Below, one piece after another: positions 40,850 through 52,828 of a DNA stretch of 64,000 nt. How positions within the stretch are numbered: the first letter of the stretch is position 1; every line of letters begins with the position of its first letter. This DNA is from Ascaris suum (Eukaryota > Nematoda > Chromadorea > Rhabditida > Ascarididae), in NCBI GenBank assembly GCA_013433145.1, contig CM024174.1, positions 2,539,336 to 2,603,335 on the forward strand. Direction: 5' to 3'. The notes below the pieces were generated by a model, which was not told where the DNA came from, made no database searches, and saw only the letters and a list, made by a program, of their open reading frames with translations. Position numbers and translations under genes: made by a program.

Positions 40850-42800
40850 CCTGTTCTGCCCTCATGTTTTGATCTACTTCGATCTACCTTCACATTTTGG
40901 TCTCCTTGGTCTGCCTTCGCGTTTTGATCTACTCTAATACTTTGGTCTACCCTATATTTTGATCTACTTTGATGTATCTTGATGTTTTGATCCCTTTGAT
41001 GCTTCGACATACCATCAGATCTTGATGTACCTTCATATCTTGATCCATTTTGATCTACCTTCACACCTTAATCAACTTTAACCTACCTCATGTCTTGATC
41101 TGCATTGATACGATCTACCTTCACATCTCGATCTACTTTGATCCACCTTCACATTTTGATCTATCTTGATCTATCTTCAGAGTTTGAATTTCTCTCATCT
41201 ACCTGCACATTTTCACCTGCTTTGATATTTTGATCTGCCTTGACCTACCTCCAGATTTAGATCCACTGCGATCTGCCTTCATATCTTTGTCTACTTTATT
41301 GCTTTGATCCACCCTGATATGTTAATCTGTCTCGATCTACCTTCATATTTTCATCTACTTCGATCCACAATCAGATATTGATCTACTGTGATGATCTACC
41401 TTCGTATCTTGATCTACTTTGGTCTGCCTTCAGATTTTGATCTCCTTCGATCTGCCTTCATATCTTGATCTACGTTCGTCTGCCTTCGCATTGTAATATA
41501 CCTTGATCTATCTTTAGGCTTTGATCTACCCTATCTACTTTTACATCTTCGCCTATTTTGATATTTTGATCTACCTTGATCTACGTTTACATGTGATCTA
41601 CTGTGATCTACCTTCACGTCTTGATCTACGTTCCTCTGCGTTCATATTTTGATCTATTTCGACCCATCCTCAGACCTTGATGTGCTCTGATCTACCTTTC
41701 CATTTTCGCATATTTTGATGCTGCAATCTGCCTACATATTTTGATCTTCTTTGGTCTGCGTTCAGATTTTCTACGCTGGTCTGGGTTCGCATTTTTGTCC
41801 ACTCCGGTACTTTCTACCTTCATATTTTGATCTACCCTGATCCATCTTCAGATTTCGGTCTACTGTGATCCAGTTTCGCATTTTGGTCTACTTTGATCTA
41901 CCCTCATATCTTGATGGACGTTCAGATTCCGATCTACTTTGATGTACCTTCATATCTTGATATACGTTCGTCTACCTTCACATCTTGGCATATTTTGATA
42001 CTTTGATCTACCTTCAGATTTCGATCTACTTTGATCTACCTTCACATCTTGATCTACGTTCGTCTATCTTCACATTTTGACCTACCTGATCTATCTTCAG
42101 GCTTGTCTACCCTGATCTACCTTCACATTTTCATCTACTTTGATATCTTGGTCTACCTTGATCTGAACTCAGGTCCACTGTGATCCGCCTTCACATTTTT
42201 GTCGACTTTATTACTTTGATCGATCTTCACATCTTAATCTGCCTTGATGTACCTTCATATTTTGATGCGCTTTGATCCACCTTCAGATTTTGATCTGTTC
42301 TGATCTGCGTTCACATTTTTGTCCACTCTGATACTTCCATCTACCTTCATATTTTGATCTACCTTGATCTACCATCAGATTTGGATCCACTGTGATCTGC
42401 CTTCGTATTTTTGTCTACTTTATTACTTTGATCTACCTTGAACTACCTTCATATTTTGGCCTGCTTTGATCTACCTTGAGATGTTGATCTCCTTTGATCT
42501 ACCTTCACATCTTCATCTACGTTCCTCTGCCTTCATACTTTCATCTACCTTGATCCATCTTCACACCTTGATGTGCTCTGAAATACCTTCACATTTTGGC
42601 ATATTTTGATACCTTGATCTGCCTTCATATTTTGATCTTCTTTGATCTACCCTCATATTTTGATCTACTTGGTCCGCCTTCGGATTTTGGTCTGCTGTGG
42701 TCTAGCTTCGCACTTTGATCTGCTTTGATCGACCTCCGTATGTTGATCTACTTCGATCTACCTTGAGACTTTGATCTACGTTCATCTAGCTTCACATTTT
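40850..42800. repeat. Two-kilobase degenerate minisatellite, GATCTACC-rich
   Basis: The stretch is built almost entirely from variants of a TTTTGATCTACYTTGATCTACCTTCAYAT-like unit, that is, one GATCTAC core every 10-25 bp with alternating spacers. Unit length varies through indels and substitutions, so the array is old or evolves by slippage plus mutation. On the minus strand it reads as KVDQ/SRSK-type repeats for about 100 codons near the left end before stops appear. The lack of a conserved frame argues against a protein. It lies between two convergent genes. Confidence 0.93.
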
Positions 42801-44039
42801 TACATTACATGTGCAATCATGTGGCGCATGTTGTTGGCTATATGCCAAGTGACGAAAGAAATCCTGAATATGAAAATTTTTTGGAAAATGTTGCGCCATT
42901 CGACGCACGAGGGAAACCCTTTGGAAAAATCCATAACGTGTGGGGGCCAGATCTTTCGTAATTTTTGTAAACAGCACTTCGCGACTAAACAGAAACAAAT
43001 GTGAGAGAAGCACAAAAACGATTTTACTCTCTTCCCCTAACACCAACTGCAAGCGGAAGAAGGCAGGGGGGTTCAACGGGGGGGGGGGATCGGCCCCCCT
43101 GTGCATGAGTTCCTCGAATGATGTTAGCTTATGAACGTTTAGAAAGGCTACAGGAATCTGTTTAATACAGAAGATCGTAGGCTGTTTTACCCTTTCGAGT
43201 CTGCTACCCATATCTTCGTCTTATCTCTTTCCGGCGCCGAAGGCGCGAGTTCTGTGACTTGGTGAGTGATGTGGTCTGTGAGAAAAGATGCAGGGGCGTG
43301 ACGCAGGGGTGCGTGCGTTGTTGTGCGCGTCCCTGATTCCTACTATATCATATCTCAGCCCCCGATGAACGGATTTTGATCTGGATTTTTGCAAAAAACT
43401 TCGCGTTAGATGTGGAAAAGTGTGATACGTGAACAAGTGCAACACGCGCTAGTCTTATCTTAAAGCTCAGAATATTGTAAGGCTGGATTGAATGATCTCT
43501 TGTAAAATATTCAATAGGTAAATATTGGCAATAAAAAGGCAAATCTTATAAATCCTTCCAATGAACTATTTTGTCACCGCAGAAGCATTCATCGTTTAGT
43601 ATTGCTTAGGGCGCCGTCGGTTTTAAGAGGCCTCCGAGGAAACTCTTTGGCTTCGTCCTACCGAGTCATTCCGACCAGTGGTTTCATCGGGACGAGGATG
43701 GTGGAGCAAATCGGAACTATCCTCTTGAGTGGAAAAACGATAAATCGACTCGTCAGTATCCAGTGGGCAGGAAACGAGCCTAAGCCCTCACCTTCACGCC
43801 ACCCCACAACTTCAGCTAAACGGAAGTGGTAGTGACATGAAGAGACACTTATTCGTGATGAGTGCTTAATCGATTAAAGTAAGTAAATAAAGAAGCTATT
43901 TTATAGTTCGGCGACCAATTTCTTCGAAGCGGAAATCTTTAACTCGAATATTAACTGAAGTTTATGGTGTAGTTTTTTGCAACATTAGCACAATCCTCAA
44001 AACTGTAACGGGCAAAAAAAGCTTGTCAAAATTAGACGT
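42801..44039. other. Repeat-like spacer between minisatellite and C11orf54-like gene
   Basis: It contains G/C-rich patches (poly-G at about 43078-43089, followed by GATCGGCCCCCC), a GC-richer stretch at 43215-43375, and a repeat whose end recurs at 49.5 kb. No exon was supported. Confidence 0.45.
43821..43890. repeat. Dispersed repeat, copy 1
   Basis: CGGAAGTGGTAGTGA, then GAAGAGACA and TTATT, followed by a TCGATT...AAGTAA tail. It matches 49468-49530 with a few substitutions and small indels. The element may extend left to about 43590, where the sequence is unusually GC-rich. Confidence 0.75.
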
Positions 44040-47000
44040 TTAGACCATATCGATGCGATAAATAAATTTTGCGGGTGCAAAATATCCCTCGTATTCGACC
44101 TCATCGGGGGTTGTGTCATAATGGTAATGACCCGCATCGCCATGTTCACTATAACAATGTGTATGCTCTAAACGCAGCTTATATCCACCAATGTCATTCG
44201 AATGCAATACCGATGCACATACTAATGGCGCTTTCATTTCGAAATACTTCAGCCATTCTTTGTCCATCTGAAATGTGCAAGCAACTCATAAAACCAAAGA
44301 AATTCCTCAAGTTTGCAATTTATCAAATTTATCCAACCTGCTGCTCAAATAAGCCAATATGCAAACAACGCCTAATCCACGTGCGGACAAATATTTCAAT
44401 AGTTCTCAGCGAATTTGATTTGGGACAGATCTATTAGCATTCGGAAGCTTACAAGAGGTGCAGATTTGTATTTTATTGAAGACTTTACTTATTTTTTTTG
44501 ATTCCGAAGTTTGTGTCTATGTTCGCAAGTCAGCTTGAAAAGAGTCATCTTTACTGGCGACATAGAACATGCGCTTTTGCAAGAAAAAAAAAGACTGACT
44601 CATTTTGAGAGTGATTGATTTCAAGTCGCATGCGAAAACTCGATAATAGCCACTTAGACGCATACGTTCAACAGTCGTGCAGTAAGCGACGAAGAACAAC
44701 ATTGAAAAAGTGATCGGGAGGGACTGATACTTTAACCCATTGACTTGGGCAGGATTGCACTCTATGGACAGTATGGCTTTAGGATATCTTTCATGGGCCA
44801 CTTCCCATGGCTTTTATGCCAGCTTTAATAAATTTAACCAATTAACCATAGTTTGGTTTAGTAAATTATCTCTTTCGTAAATTACTCTGGGTAAATGAAC
44901 GCTAAGCCTGCTACTTTATGAGGACTACCGGCAACATACCTATCAGGTGAAGAAAGATAAAACTTGACCATAACGCAAAGACAAATAATTGAGGTCTGAT
45001 TACATTCTACATTTTTCGTCGGATTAAGAACACATTCAGCACGGAGATTACAAAAAACCAGCGCTGAACGTTTTGAATAGATATTATTCCCTGGCCAATA
45101 ACTATAATCAGAAACCAACTGTTTAAGCCCGGAGACGAAATAGGACCTAAGGATAGCATGGAATTACTAACGAAACATGATTCGATAGCTTGCAAACGCA
45201 AACTGATCGAGCATGAGATAAAATTACAAGAAGACTAAATTAAAACTAAAATTAAAGAATTCAGCAAACCTCCTCAATAGTTTCCCATGGACATCCCGGA
45301 AAATCGGGCATCACATGCATGCGTACTTTCCCTTTCTTGACCAAGAACACACCAGCTAGGGAAATCAGCGAATTACCATAATATCCAATAAGTGCTTTTC
45401 GTATCGCTCCCGGGTAATTCATTTCACCGTTTCGTTTGGCGGCATGAACCCTCACTGAAATCATTAATAATTACTTGAGACTCTTAAATGAAATACATTA
45501 TCAAACTAGACGACTAGTCCAGTAACTAAGTGAACGATCAACCGTGTTTGCTCGAAATTATTTACGTGGATGAATCTGCATAAGAAACGCATTGGCCGAT
45601 TGCAACGCACAGGTAGATATGCAATGCGAACAGACGGAATTTATTTAAAATCGAAGTATTTCTTTAAACATCAAGCTGGCTCCAATTAATAAAATTTGTG
45701 CAACAAATTGCTCAACCAAGTTGATACGCAAATATCGCTTACCCATTTTAGAACACGCTGACAGCTATCAGCGAATTCAATTCAAAACATACATACTAAT
45801 CGAAAACGTCCGAAATGCGTGCAAAAATTTTTACATTTTAGGAAGATATTCTTTCAAGAATCCTCGAATTTAAGATCGAAATTATTATTATCATTTATAT
45901 ATTAACTCCTTCTGACAGAAAAAATCCAACCTTTACTTACTGTTTGCGTTTGTGTATTCCCATGTGATTGGTAAGGAAATACGTTGTTAAAGCAGTCAGG
46001 CCTAATAATCCTATGAAAGGGCTATTGGATCAGTGCATCTTCTTTTGATAACGATCAAATTTTGCGTCGTTGAAATATCGGAAAAACTGCAAGCCGGCGA
46101 AAAAAGATTCCATTAAAGCAAAGCAGCTTCTAAACTAAACTTGAACTTTTAAATAGGAAACAAGGTTAAACCATATAATCAAGTTACTTGATATGAGGCA
46201 ATTGTCACAAATAATTGACTGAGCAATTCAGACTACCGAACATACTGGATTAACCCATTGCTAGCGACAGAAGTATGGTCGATTCTGTTTATGACACGGA
46301 CGAGTCTCAGTGCATAAACGAGAGGAGGCGAGATGAGTCTAGGATCCCTATGCTCTCCACGGGTGCCGGCGATACCTTTCAACCTCGACGCTAGCCAGAG
46401 CTCAGTGAAGACTACAGCTGCTGAATAAAGTGCGCAAGTACATAACGTTTCGAAAACGAGGAAACAGGTCAGATGTGTTGAGACGGTGCAACAAATACGA
46501 AGGAGAGAGTTTTTTTTTAAATGTTTCATTATTATAACAGAGGTTCAGTTATCCAAGTTTGAGGTATAATTCACAAGGCAGTGCCAAGGTGCGAACAAGG
46601 ATTTTTTCCATGGCGGAATACGGTGTTGGTATAGGGAAACGAACCACCTCAACAATATGCGGCAGATTACTGGGCAAATGGCAAAAGCAAAAGGTGGTTA
46701 TTGGTGCACAGAGGGCGTCAGCATCTGGAGCAGCGCCCAATACAGATTAATCGGTAGCACTGCACATTAGCAGAGGACGAGGAGCAAGCAGTACAGCCGA
46801 CATCGAATAGCAGTGATACGGGCCTTGTTTTCAAAAGGATTCGGCTTGTTTTGTTCATCTTCACTGTTTGTTCGCGAACCCTTCGGGCTATTCAAACCTT
46901 TTTTGACCTCCCTAACACAGGATCAATACATACGCATCGTATATCCGGTCTAATTAAATATAAATTCAACCTTTGCGTTTACTATTAGCGCTGTTACCTC

Positions 47001-49115
47001 AATACACAAGATTCAGTTTATATATAATATAATTCAGTCTACATTTATGTATAACAAAAGATAAGATTTAAAAAGAATAGAAGTTTGCGGGGAACGTACA
47101 GACTTTTCCAGCAGGAAAGCCATCACTGATCGCGAGATTTGCCATCAAAACAAAATCAGCATTGTCGATGGTTGACATTTCGTAGCCTTTCCCGTTCGGA
47201 ACAACTCTCGACACTTTGGTTGCCACCTATAAGACGCAGCATTACGATCATTACTCTTTCACTTCCTTAATCCTCATTGAAACAAGTCATTCAGGTAGAA
47301 GAAAGTACTCTCATAAAAATTTTTTTACATTTAGCTCAGGTAATTTCTGTTTTTCAGGTAATAAACAGCTCAAGTGGTTTCCCGAGACTCTTAAGCCAAC
47401 TGATTTTGCTTATCCCAATTGATTTTTAGAACAGCTCATAGGCCGAGCGCTGTCACCTGATGTGAGACTCACGAGAAAGCGAACTGCTTCATGAGAACAT
47501 AAAAGTAAAGGATTTACGTCATCCATGAAATCAATCTAATCGTATAGAGGAAGTGTTCTCGACTGTTCTTACATTGTTTTGATGGTCTGTGGTGAAGTCC
47601 GCGTCAGCAACCATCTCACAATTATTGCCGACAATATGGAAAGGACCTGCTCCCGGTCCAAAAACAAATGCTTTCGGCATTTCACACGTCTCGCATATTT
47701 TCTGCAATAAACTTCATTCATGTCAAAGCTTACGCTTACGTTAAAATTTCGAGGTTCCACCAGGTGGTGTACGGTGTACGGAGTCTACAATACAAATCGG
47801 AGCAACCGACTATTGCATTACCTTCCTTTACAAGACCCATCCGCTTTTTTGAATATGTATTCATATGAAAAGTTCTTTGCTCCACACTGGATACACATGA
47901 AATAGGACATACGGTAAACACCTGTTCAATGGCGCATCACGTGGTGTTCTTTGTCAATGAGGTGGTCCTCTGTTATTCCAATCTTCCTTCATATAAACTG
48001 AATTCGGACTATTCTTTTCTTCTGTTCTATTCCTACCATTTGCTTCATGTTCTATATGACACCAGTCGATTTAAGAGTTGCTAATTCATTAAAGAAACCT
48101 GTCCATATAAATTCGCGATCGTATACTGATACCTGAGGGTTGTAATTAGGATTATTTGAATATTAAATCATCTGGCCGATCTTCGGCAAATATTTAGTCT
48201 GATTTGGATGCTGAGGAAAAAACCCCGACTTTACCTTTAAATTAAAAAATTTATCCGTTTTTGGTGAAGGAAAAAGATTTCCAATGCCTCCGACCTCACC
48301 AATACGTAGATCATTACCGATGCCGGCTCCACTCATCCTAAATGGAGGCGCCCTCAAATCTGCAAAATTTAATTACATCCAGTATTCCTATCTTGAAGGT
48401 GTCCATGCATTGCCCTTTTCCAACAAAAAAAAAGAATGCCAAATGCTTTACTCTTGAAAAACGAAAGAACAATCGATAAGACGGAAGCAGAATCTGGTTT
48501 ACAAAGCAGTCAAGAATATAGGTCCCGGCTCTAACAAGATCGCACAATGGGTCTTAACTTGACCCGTAACCGAGTTTGATTCAACTGCACATGACCATAA
48601 GTTAAACCGGATTCCGGTTCCGACTGTGCCTTTAGAAAAAAAACCACCCTCTTTCAGTAACATGAATAGCGTTATTGGAGTTAATCCGGTCAATCAAATG
48701 TTCCCTCATAAATCGGTCAGGAATATAACCTCACTGAATCAACCCGTAAAATCAGGAACAGTAAAATTAAATGGATTAGGAAGTATTAGAATTTTAATAA
48801 TACGAAGCAATCTAAAATATAATAGCTTATGCCCTCATCGATTAGGTTTGGCGTCATCGAATTGGACTGCTGTAGAAGGTTAGCGTAACTGAATCCTATA
48901 TTTTTATCAACGATAAGTCAACTCTCTCAATGATTACACAAAAAAAGATGGTTTCATGAATATATAAACATACTTGGACAATCTACAATGTCGACGCTAA
49001 CATCCACAAAATTCTTTTTGAGTTCAGCACATAGAATCGAGCTTAATTCTTCGAGCGGAGGCGTTTTGAGTACAATTTTTGCATCCAATTTCGTCGAATA
49101 ATCTCGCATCGCCAT
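44040..49115 (-). CDS. Zinc-dependent ester hydrolase, C11orf54/PTD012 homologue (6 exons, complete)
   Basis: Exons in transcript order are 49115-48974, 48359-48235, 47701-47573, 47226-47100, 45454-45270 and 44267-44040. Phases agree and give 311 residues, against about 315 for the human protein. Landmarks follow the family in order: an N-terminal PPLEEL helix region; DCPNLRAPPF...IGEVGGIGNLFP; the EMPKAFVFGPGAGPFHIVG segment; LMANLAISDGFPAGKV; ALIGYYGNS...GVFLVKKGKVRMHVMP; and the C-terminal metal site RLEHTH...GHYHYDTTPDEVEYEGYF. His271, His273 and His283 form HxHx9H, the zinc ligands known from the human structure. The human protein is a soluble monomer reported to have esterase activity on small test esters; the natural substrate is unclear. 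An acceptor lies 13 nt upstream of the ATG. The fourth intron (45455-47099) holds repeat-like DNA. Identification is strong. Confidence 0.93.
46233..46840. other. GC-richer, repeat-like DNA in intron 4 of the C11orf54-like gene
   Basis: Two adjacent minus-strand frames (46740-46549 and 46529-46233) and overlapping plus-strand frames have unbiased composition, unlike the AT-rich intron around them. No domain was recognised and the frames do not join by splice signals. A decayed mobile element is the simplest guess. Confidence 0.25.
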
Positions 49116-49128
49116 TCTATTCCCTTAA

Positions 49129-49130
49129 CT
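49129..49130 (-). promoter_or_regulatory. Likely trans-splice acceptor of the C11orf54-like gene
   Basis: On the minus strand AAATTTAG ends at 49129, 13 nt before the ATG at 49115. This spacing is typical of spliced-leader acceptors in nematodes. Confidence 0.5.
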
Positions 49131-49467
49131 AAATTTAATCACATAGAATAAAATGTAAATGTACTTTACCACTGAACATTACTTCAAATGGCTTCCTATA
49201 GAAAAAGCAAACATTTGGGAATCGTGTAATTCATCTATAGAGGTTTAAATTCTACAAAAACAATCCTAACAGGTATGAAAATCATCGTTGCAATGTATAT
49301 ACCTGCAAGCCCGCTGATATACCTACGATCATAACCAGTAAGACTATGCGCATGTTTTATGATAAAATACTATAAAATATATGAAATTTTTCCGAAAGAG
49401 AAAATTTAAAACAAAAAAAAACATTTCCGATTTCACTGAACAATTGATAAATATTTATAGTCAATGC

Positions 49468-49530
49468 CGGAAGTGGTAGTGATACGAAGAGACATTTATT
49501 GTAATGAATGCTTTGTCGATTCAAGTAAAC
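49468..49530. repeat. Dispersed repeat, copy 2
   Basis: It shares CGGAAGTGGTAGTGA, GAAGAGACA, TTATT and a GTCGATT-CAAGTAA tail with 43821-43890, in the same orientation. Confidence 0.75.
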
Positions 49531-50696
49531 TTATAGTCAATGCAGTTATCTCTTTGTTTCTAACATTTTAGACATATAATAAAATTAGCAATAAAGCATC
49601 GAATTTCCTCTTATACAGTGCGAATTTCAATGCTTAAATAGGGGGTAATCAGCATAATTTAAAAAAAAGAAGCTTCAAAAATTGAAATTTGAGCCATAAA
49701 TTTTCGAGCTTGAATCATGAAATTTCCCCAACTCAGGCAGAGCTTATTATCGAAAAAAGCCAATATGAAGAGATTGAATTAATAAGAAGAGAAACGCGTT
49801 CTTCCAACTTCCAGCCCATCTATTACATATAAGGCAACAAGAATTCCCTCTGCTCTCCCTTAAGACGACGCAGAAATCGATTTATTAGGGATTTTAGCTA
49901 TATTTTTGAGATTACCCTATAATAAATTAAATGAAAAGTGCTTTGAGCTTACAAAACAATAAAACAATACTTGTTCATAATGAATAAAAAATAATCTATC
50001 CACATCGACTCATTTAAATGTCATCTATCACTATCAGATATTAAACGTTAGAATGAAAGGATAAAGGAGAAAGCAATAAGAAAACGGTGTGATATGAAGT
50101 CGTTTTTTATGTTGATAATAGAAATGAATTAAATGATTTCATTAAAAGAAGACGGATAATCGAAGAAACAAGGCTAGATGCACACGTTTTCGTGGAAGGA
50201 CATCCAAAAAGATCATAAAGCTAAGCAATGAAGGCATGGATAATATGAAAATGAGAGAAACAATCTAAGATGAGGAAGGTGCGCATGATTCTGCAAACAG
50301 TTTAGAAGATATTAATGTTCCAAAGGAAAAACTCTGTTCCATAAGAAAATATATAATTGCTAAATTCAATAAAATACTGTTGCTCATAAAAGTTTTTTTT
50401 TTAATGCTAGGAAAAAACTATTGCTAACTGAAGAAAAAATTTTGCTCTTGTGACTAGTTACATAAAAAAACGTTTGCTAGGTATACAGCTGGAAGAGATT
50501 ATGCGGCTCAAAGTGGATGTGAAATAATGATTATCAAAGAATGAAGGAAGAAACTTCCAGGCCATCCTAAACGTCCTGACTACCATCAGGCTACCTCCAG
50601 CTTCGAGGATTCTGAATATTCTACAACCATCTCAAACCGTGAGACTATTCTAGAAGCTTCTGGTCGTTTCAACCCCTTTGCTCTGTACCTACGAGG

Positions 50697-50799
50697 TCAT
50701 ATCCCTGAAAGATTCATGCCAACTTTTCCTGCCCTTTCAAAAATCTCCACCTGTCGTCGCTGCACTTCGTATTTGCGACCGAAATAATGCATCAGATCA
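50697..50799 (-). other. Possible terminal exon of an unrecognised gene
   Basis: On the minus strand a TTTACAG acceptor precedes about 34 codons ending in TGA at 50699-50697. The translation is charged and helix-like (GRKYEVQRRQVEIFERAGK). Reading frame and acceptor agree. It does not join in phase to the two exons at 51.1-51.4 kb with any obvious donor, so it may belong to another model or be a remnant. Confidence 0.3.
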
Positions 50800-51139
50800 C
50801 TGTAAACAAATAATAAAAAAGGCCACAGTTGGAATACTGGAAAGAGGAAGCAAGAATAAGAGCATTGCGCAATCAGCATAGCAGAAATTAAACTTGTAAC
50901 ATCAAAGACGTCAATGAATTCAAGCGAGAAAACTAGGGACACCTCAAATTGCAAACCGGAAGCTTCAATATGCTCGATCAAAAAACTTCATGATCCATCG
51001 TATCCACATCGTTATATTTTCAGTGGTTCTAGGAGCCTCAGTAACGAATAAACCCTAATCTAACATAGAAATATAATGACGTTATCAACACTCAAGAAAC
51101 TGCCGCCGGCAATATGCAGATAGCTTTTCTTTTTTTCGC

Positions 51140-51404
51140 TCATAGATTAGCATCTGCCACTTCAAGATCGATTCGTTTGAATCTCAGGTCTCTAACAGCA
51201 TCACAATCGACTTGTATTTTTCTTGAAACGTGTAAACTTATCTCCGATGAACTCAAGTCTTCGATGATAGCTGCAAGTATGAATTTCTATGAGCAAAATA
51301 TATAGCATATGGTCACCTCTATTTTGCCGTCCTTTCACTTTGGCCCATGAGAGTTCAAAGTAGCCATTCAATACGCCTTTTTTTTCATCATTTCTAATCT
51401 GCAT
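51140..51404 (-). other. Possible two-exon coding fragment, charged helical protein
   Basis: Exons 51404-51317 and 51270-51140 on the minus strand flank a 46-bp intron (GTGACC ... TTGCAG) and join in phase. From ATG at 51404 the product is about 72 residues, ending in TGA at 51142-51140. It is rich in Lys, Arg, Glu and Asp, with stretches such as FELSWAKVKGRQNR and RDLRFKRIDLEVADANL. The start could instead be an acceptor, since ATGCAG precedes ATTAGA. The family was not recognised. An overlapping plus-strand frame exists but lacks splice support. Confidence 0.35.
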
Positions 51405-51749
51405 TTCCAAAACCGTTTATTTTCATTTTCAATCAAACACGAATCCATTAAATTTAACCTCGTAACTGCTTCTTTTATCGATTATTTCTACTCTTCTTTT
51501 ATTAATGCTCTTAGACCTAATAAGTTCTGCTTTCGTTGCTTAAAATTTCGTTGTATCGATCATCCATACCGATTAAATTATTGATATCCTATAATCCTGA
51601 AAAACACATTGAGAATATAGCAATGATGATCGATTAAAATTGCGGATGAATATGGGAAACATCTTCAGCGCTTACTTTAATGAGTTCATGAACAATTTTC
51701 ACTTAGCGATGAAGCTACGTAGACCACGCTAAGTTAGTTGTTCATGAAG

Positions 51750-51800
51750 TTTATTATTATTATTATTATTATAGATATTATATTATTAATATTATAATAA
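51750..51800. repeat. (ATT)n / ATTAT simple repeat
   Basis: Tandem ATT units become irregular ATTAATATTATAATA. Confidence 0.85.
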
Positions 51801-52104
51801 TTGGAATTTTTTCTCGTAGAAGTTAGCTCATACTAATTGCTTTTTTTCGTATTCAATGAAATTTATGCAATCGAAATTCTATTTTTACCACTCGTAACCT
51901 TCGGATATTATGCGAACACTTTTACGATGCACTCCTCATGAATGTTAGGAATGATTAAATAGTTTGCGGACCAATTGCTTTCGAGCAAAGCAGAGAATCG
52001 ATCCCCGTAAGACAGATCAAACTCCTACAGATCTCTTAAGGTAAGCGTTGGTGTCTATAGAAGGACAATGTGTTTGATTATAGGATACCAGTGTGCTTCT
52101 AGCT

Positions 52105-52260
52105 TTTCACATGAGTGTCGTCCTTGCGACGGTCGGTCCAGACCATAAAGGTGCGCGCCCCTGCACCGAAGTGTCTCGGGCGTGAGGAGTTCCTGGAGCT
52201 CTTCGGCTCCAAAATGGTAGTATTCGGGCCAAAGTGCTGTCGGAGCGACGCCCCCCTGTC
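52105..52260. other. GC-rich patch of unknown origin
   Basis: About 150 bp with a base composition far above the surrounding AT-rich DNA. It contains the near-palindromic TCCTGGAGCTCTTCGGCTCC and CGGTCGGTCCAGACC. The frames open on both strands show no domain. It may be a repeat or a decayed insertion. Confidence 0.35.
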
Positions 52261-52382
52261 CCTTTTGCCTTTCTTGATTTTAGTGAGGCTTAACAAAACA
52301 ATCTTAACCTCTCACCTTGTTATCAAACTACATAGCATCTGATCGAGCCTCGAAAAAGGAATTGAGAGTCTTTCAAGGACAA

Positions 52383-52828
52383 ATGAAGGATATAGATCCA
52401 AAACAGTTCTACATCCGCAACTACAACATACAAATAAATGGACAGTACGGGAATATGTCCACGTGTTGATCGCTCCAAAAATTTTCCACTATGAAAAAAA
52501 TCAAACAAAATTGCAGAAATATGGCAAACATTTTTTCCTCGATGATTTTCGAAGATCGAATTATTATGCGTTATTTTATGCTTGCCGGTTTAAGTAGTCG
52601 AACACTACAATATACACATAAAAGAAGATACAGATTATGTATTGATCGATAGAACAAATGCAAACATCTTTCCTCTTCGAGAAGCATAACAAATTGCTTT
52701 CAAGCGACCATTTTTGCTGCTCCATTCTCTTCAACAAAATACGTGAAGATGACAATGAAACTGTGCATATTTTGAGGGCTGCACATGAGGTGATAGAAGA
52801 GAAGGTAGAGAAAACTTTCACTGTGTGA
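52383..52828 (+). other. Coding-like fragments on the plus strand
   Basis: 52383-52462 reads MKDIDPKQFYIRNYNIQ and onward. It can splice through a 54-bp intron (GTGTTG ... TTGCAG) to 52517-52652, in phase, ending TAG. A separate frame at 52658-52828 gives 56 residues (MQTSFLFEKHNKLL; DDNETVHILRAAHEVIEEK) and stops at TGA. The adjoining frames do not connect, which suggests either missing exons or a frameshifted gene remnant. Family unknown. Confidence 0.25.

Noticed and set aside
40747..41064. 105-residue KVDQ/SRSK repeat protein on the minus strand
   Set aside because: It is a reading of the degenerate minisatellite. The frame is not conserved along the array and no start or splice context supports it.
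42771..43211. Overlapping long frames on both strands next to the minisatellite
   Set aside because: Frames overlap on both strands, have no splice partners and cross G/C homopolymers; more likely repeat DNA.
48499..48693. Minus-strand 64-residue frame in intron 1 of the C11orf54-like gene
   Set aside because: It does not join in phase to flanking exons and matches no known part of this well-conserved family; the intron 48360-48973 is spliced out cleanly without it.
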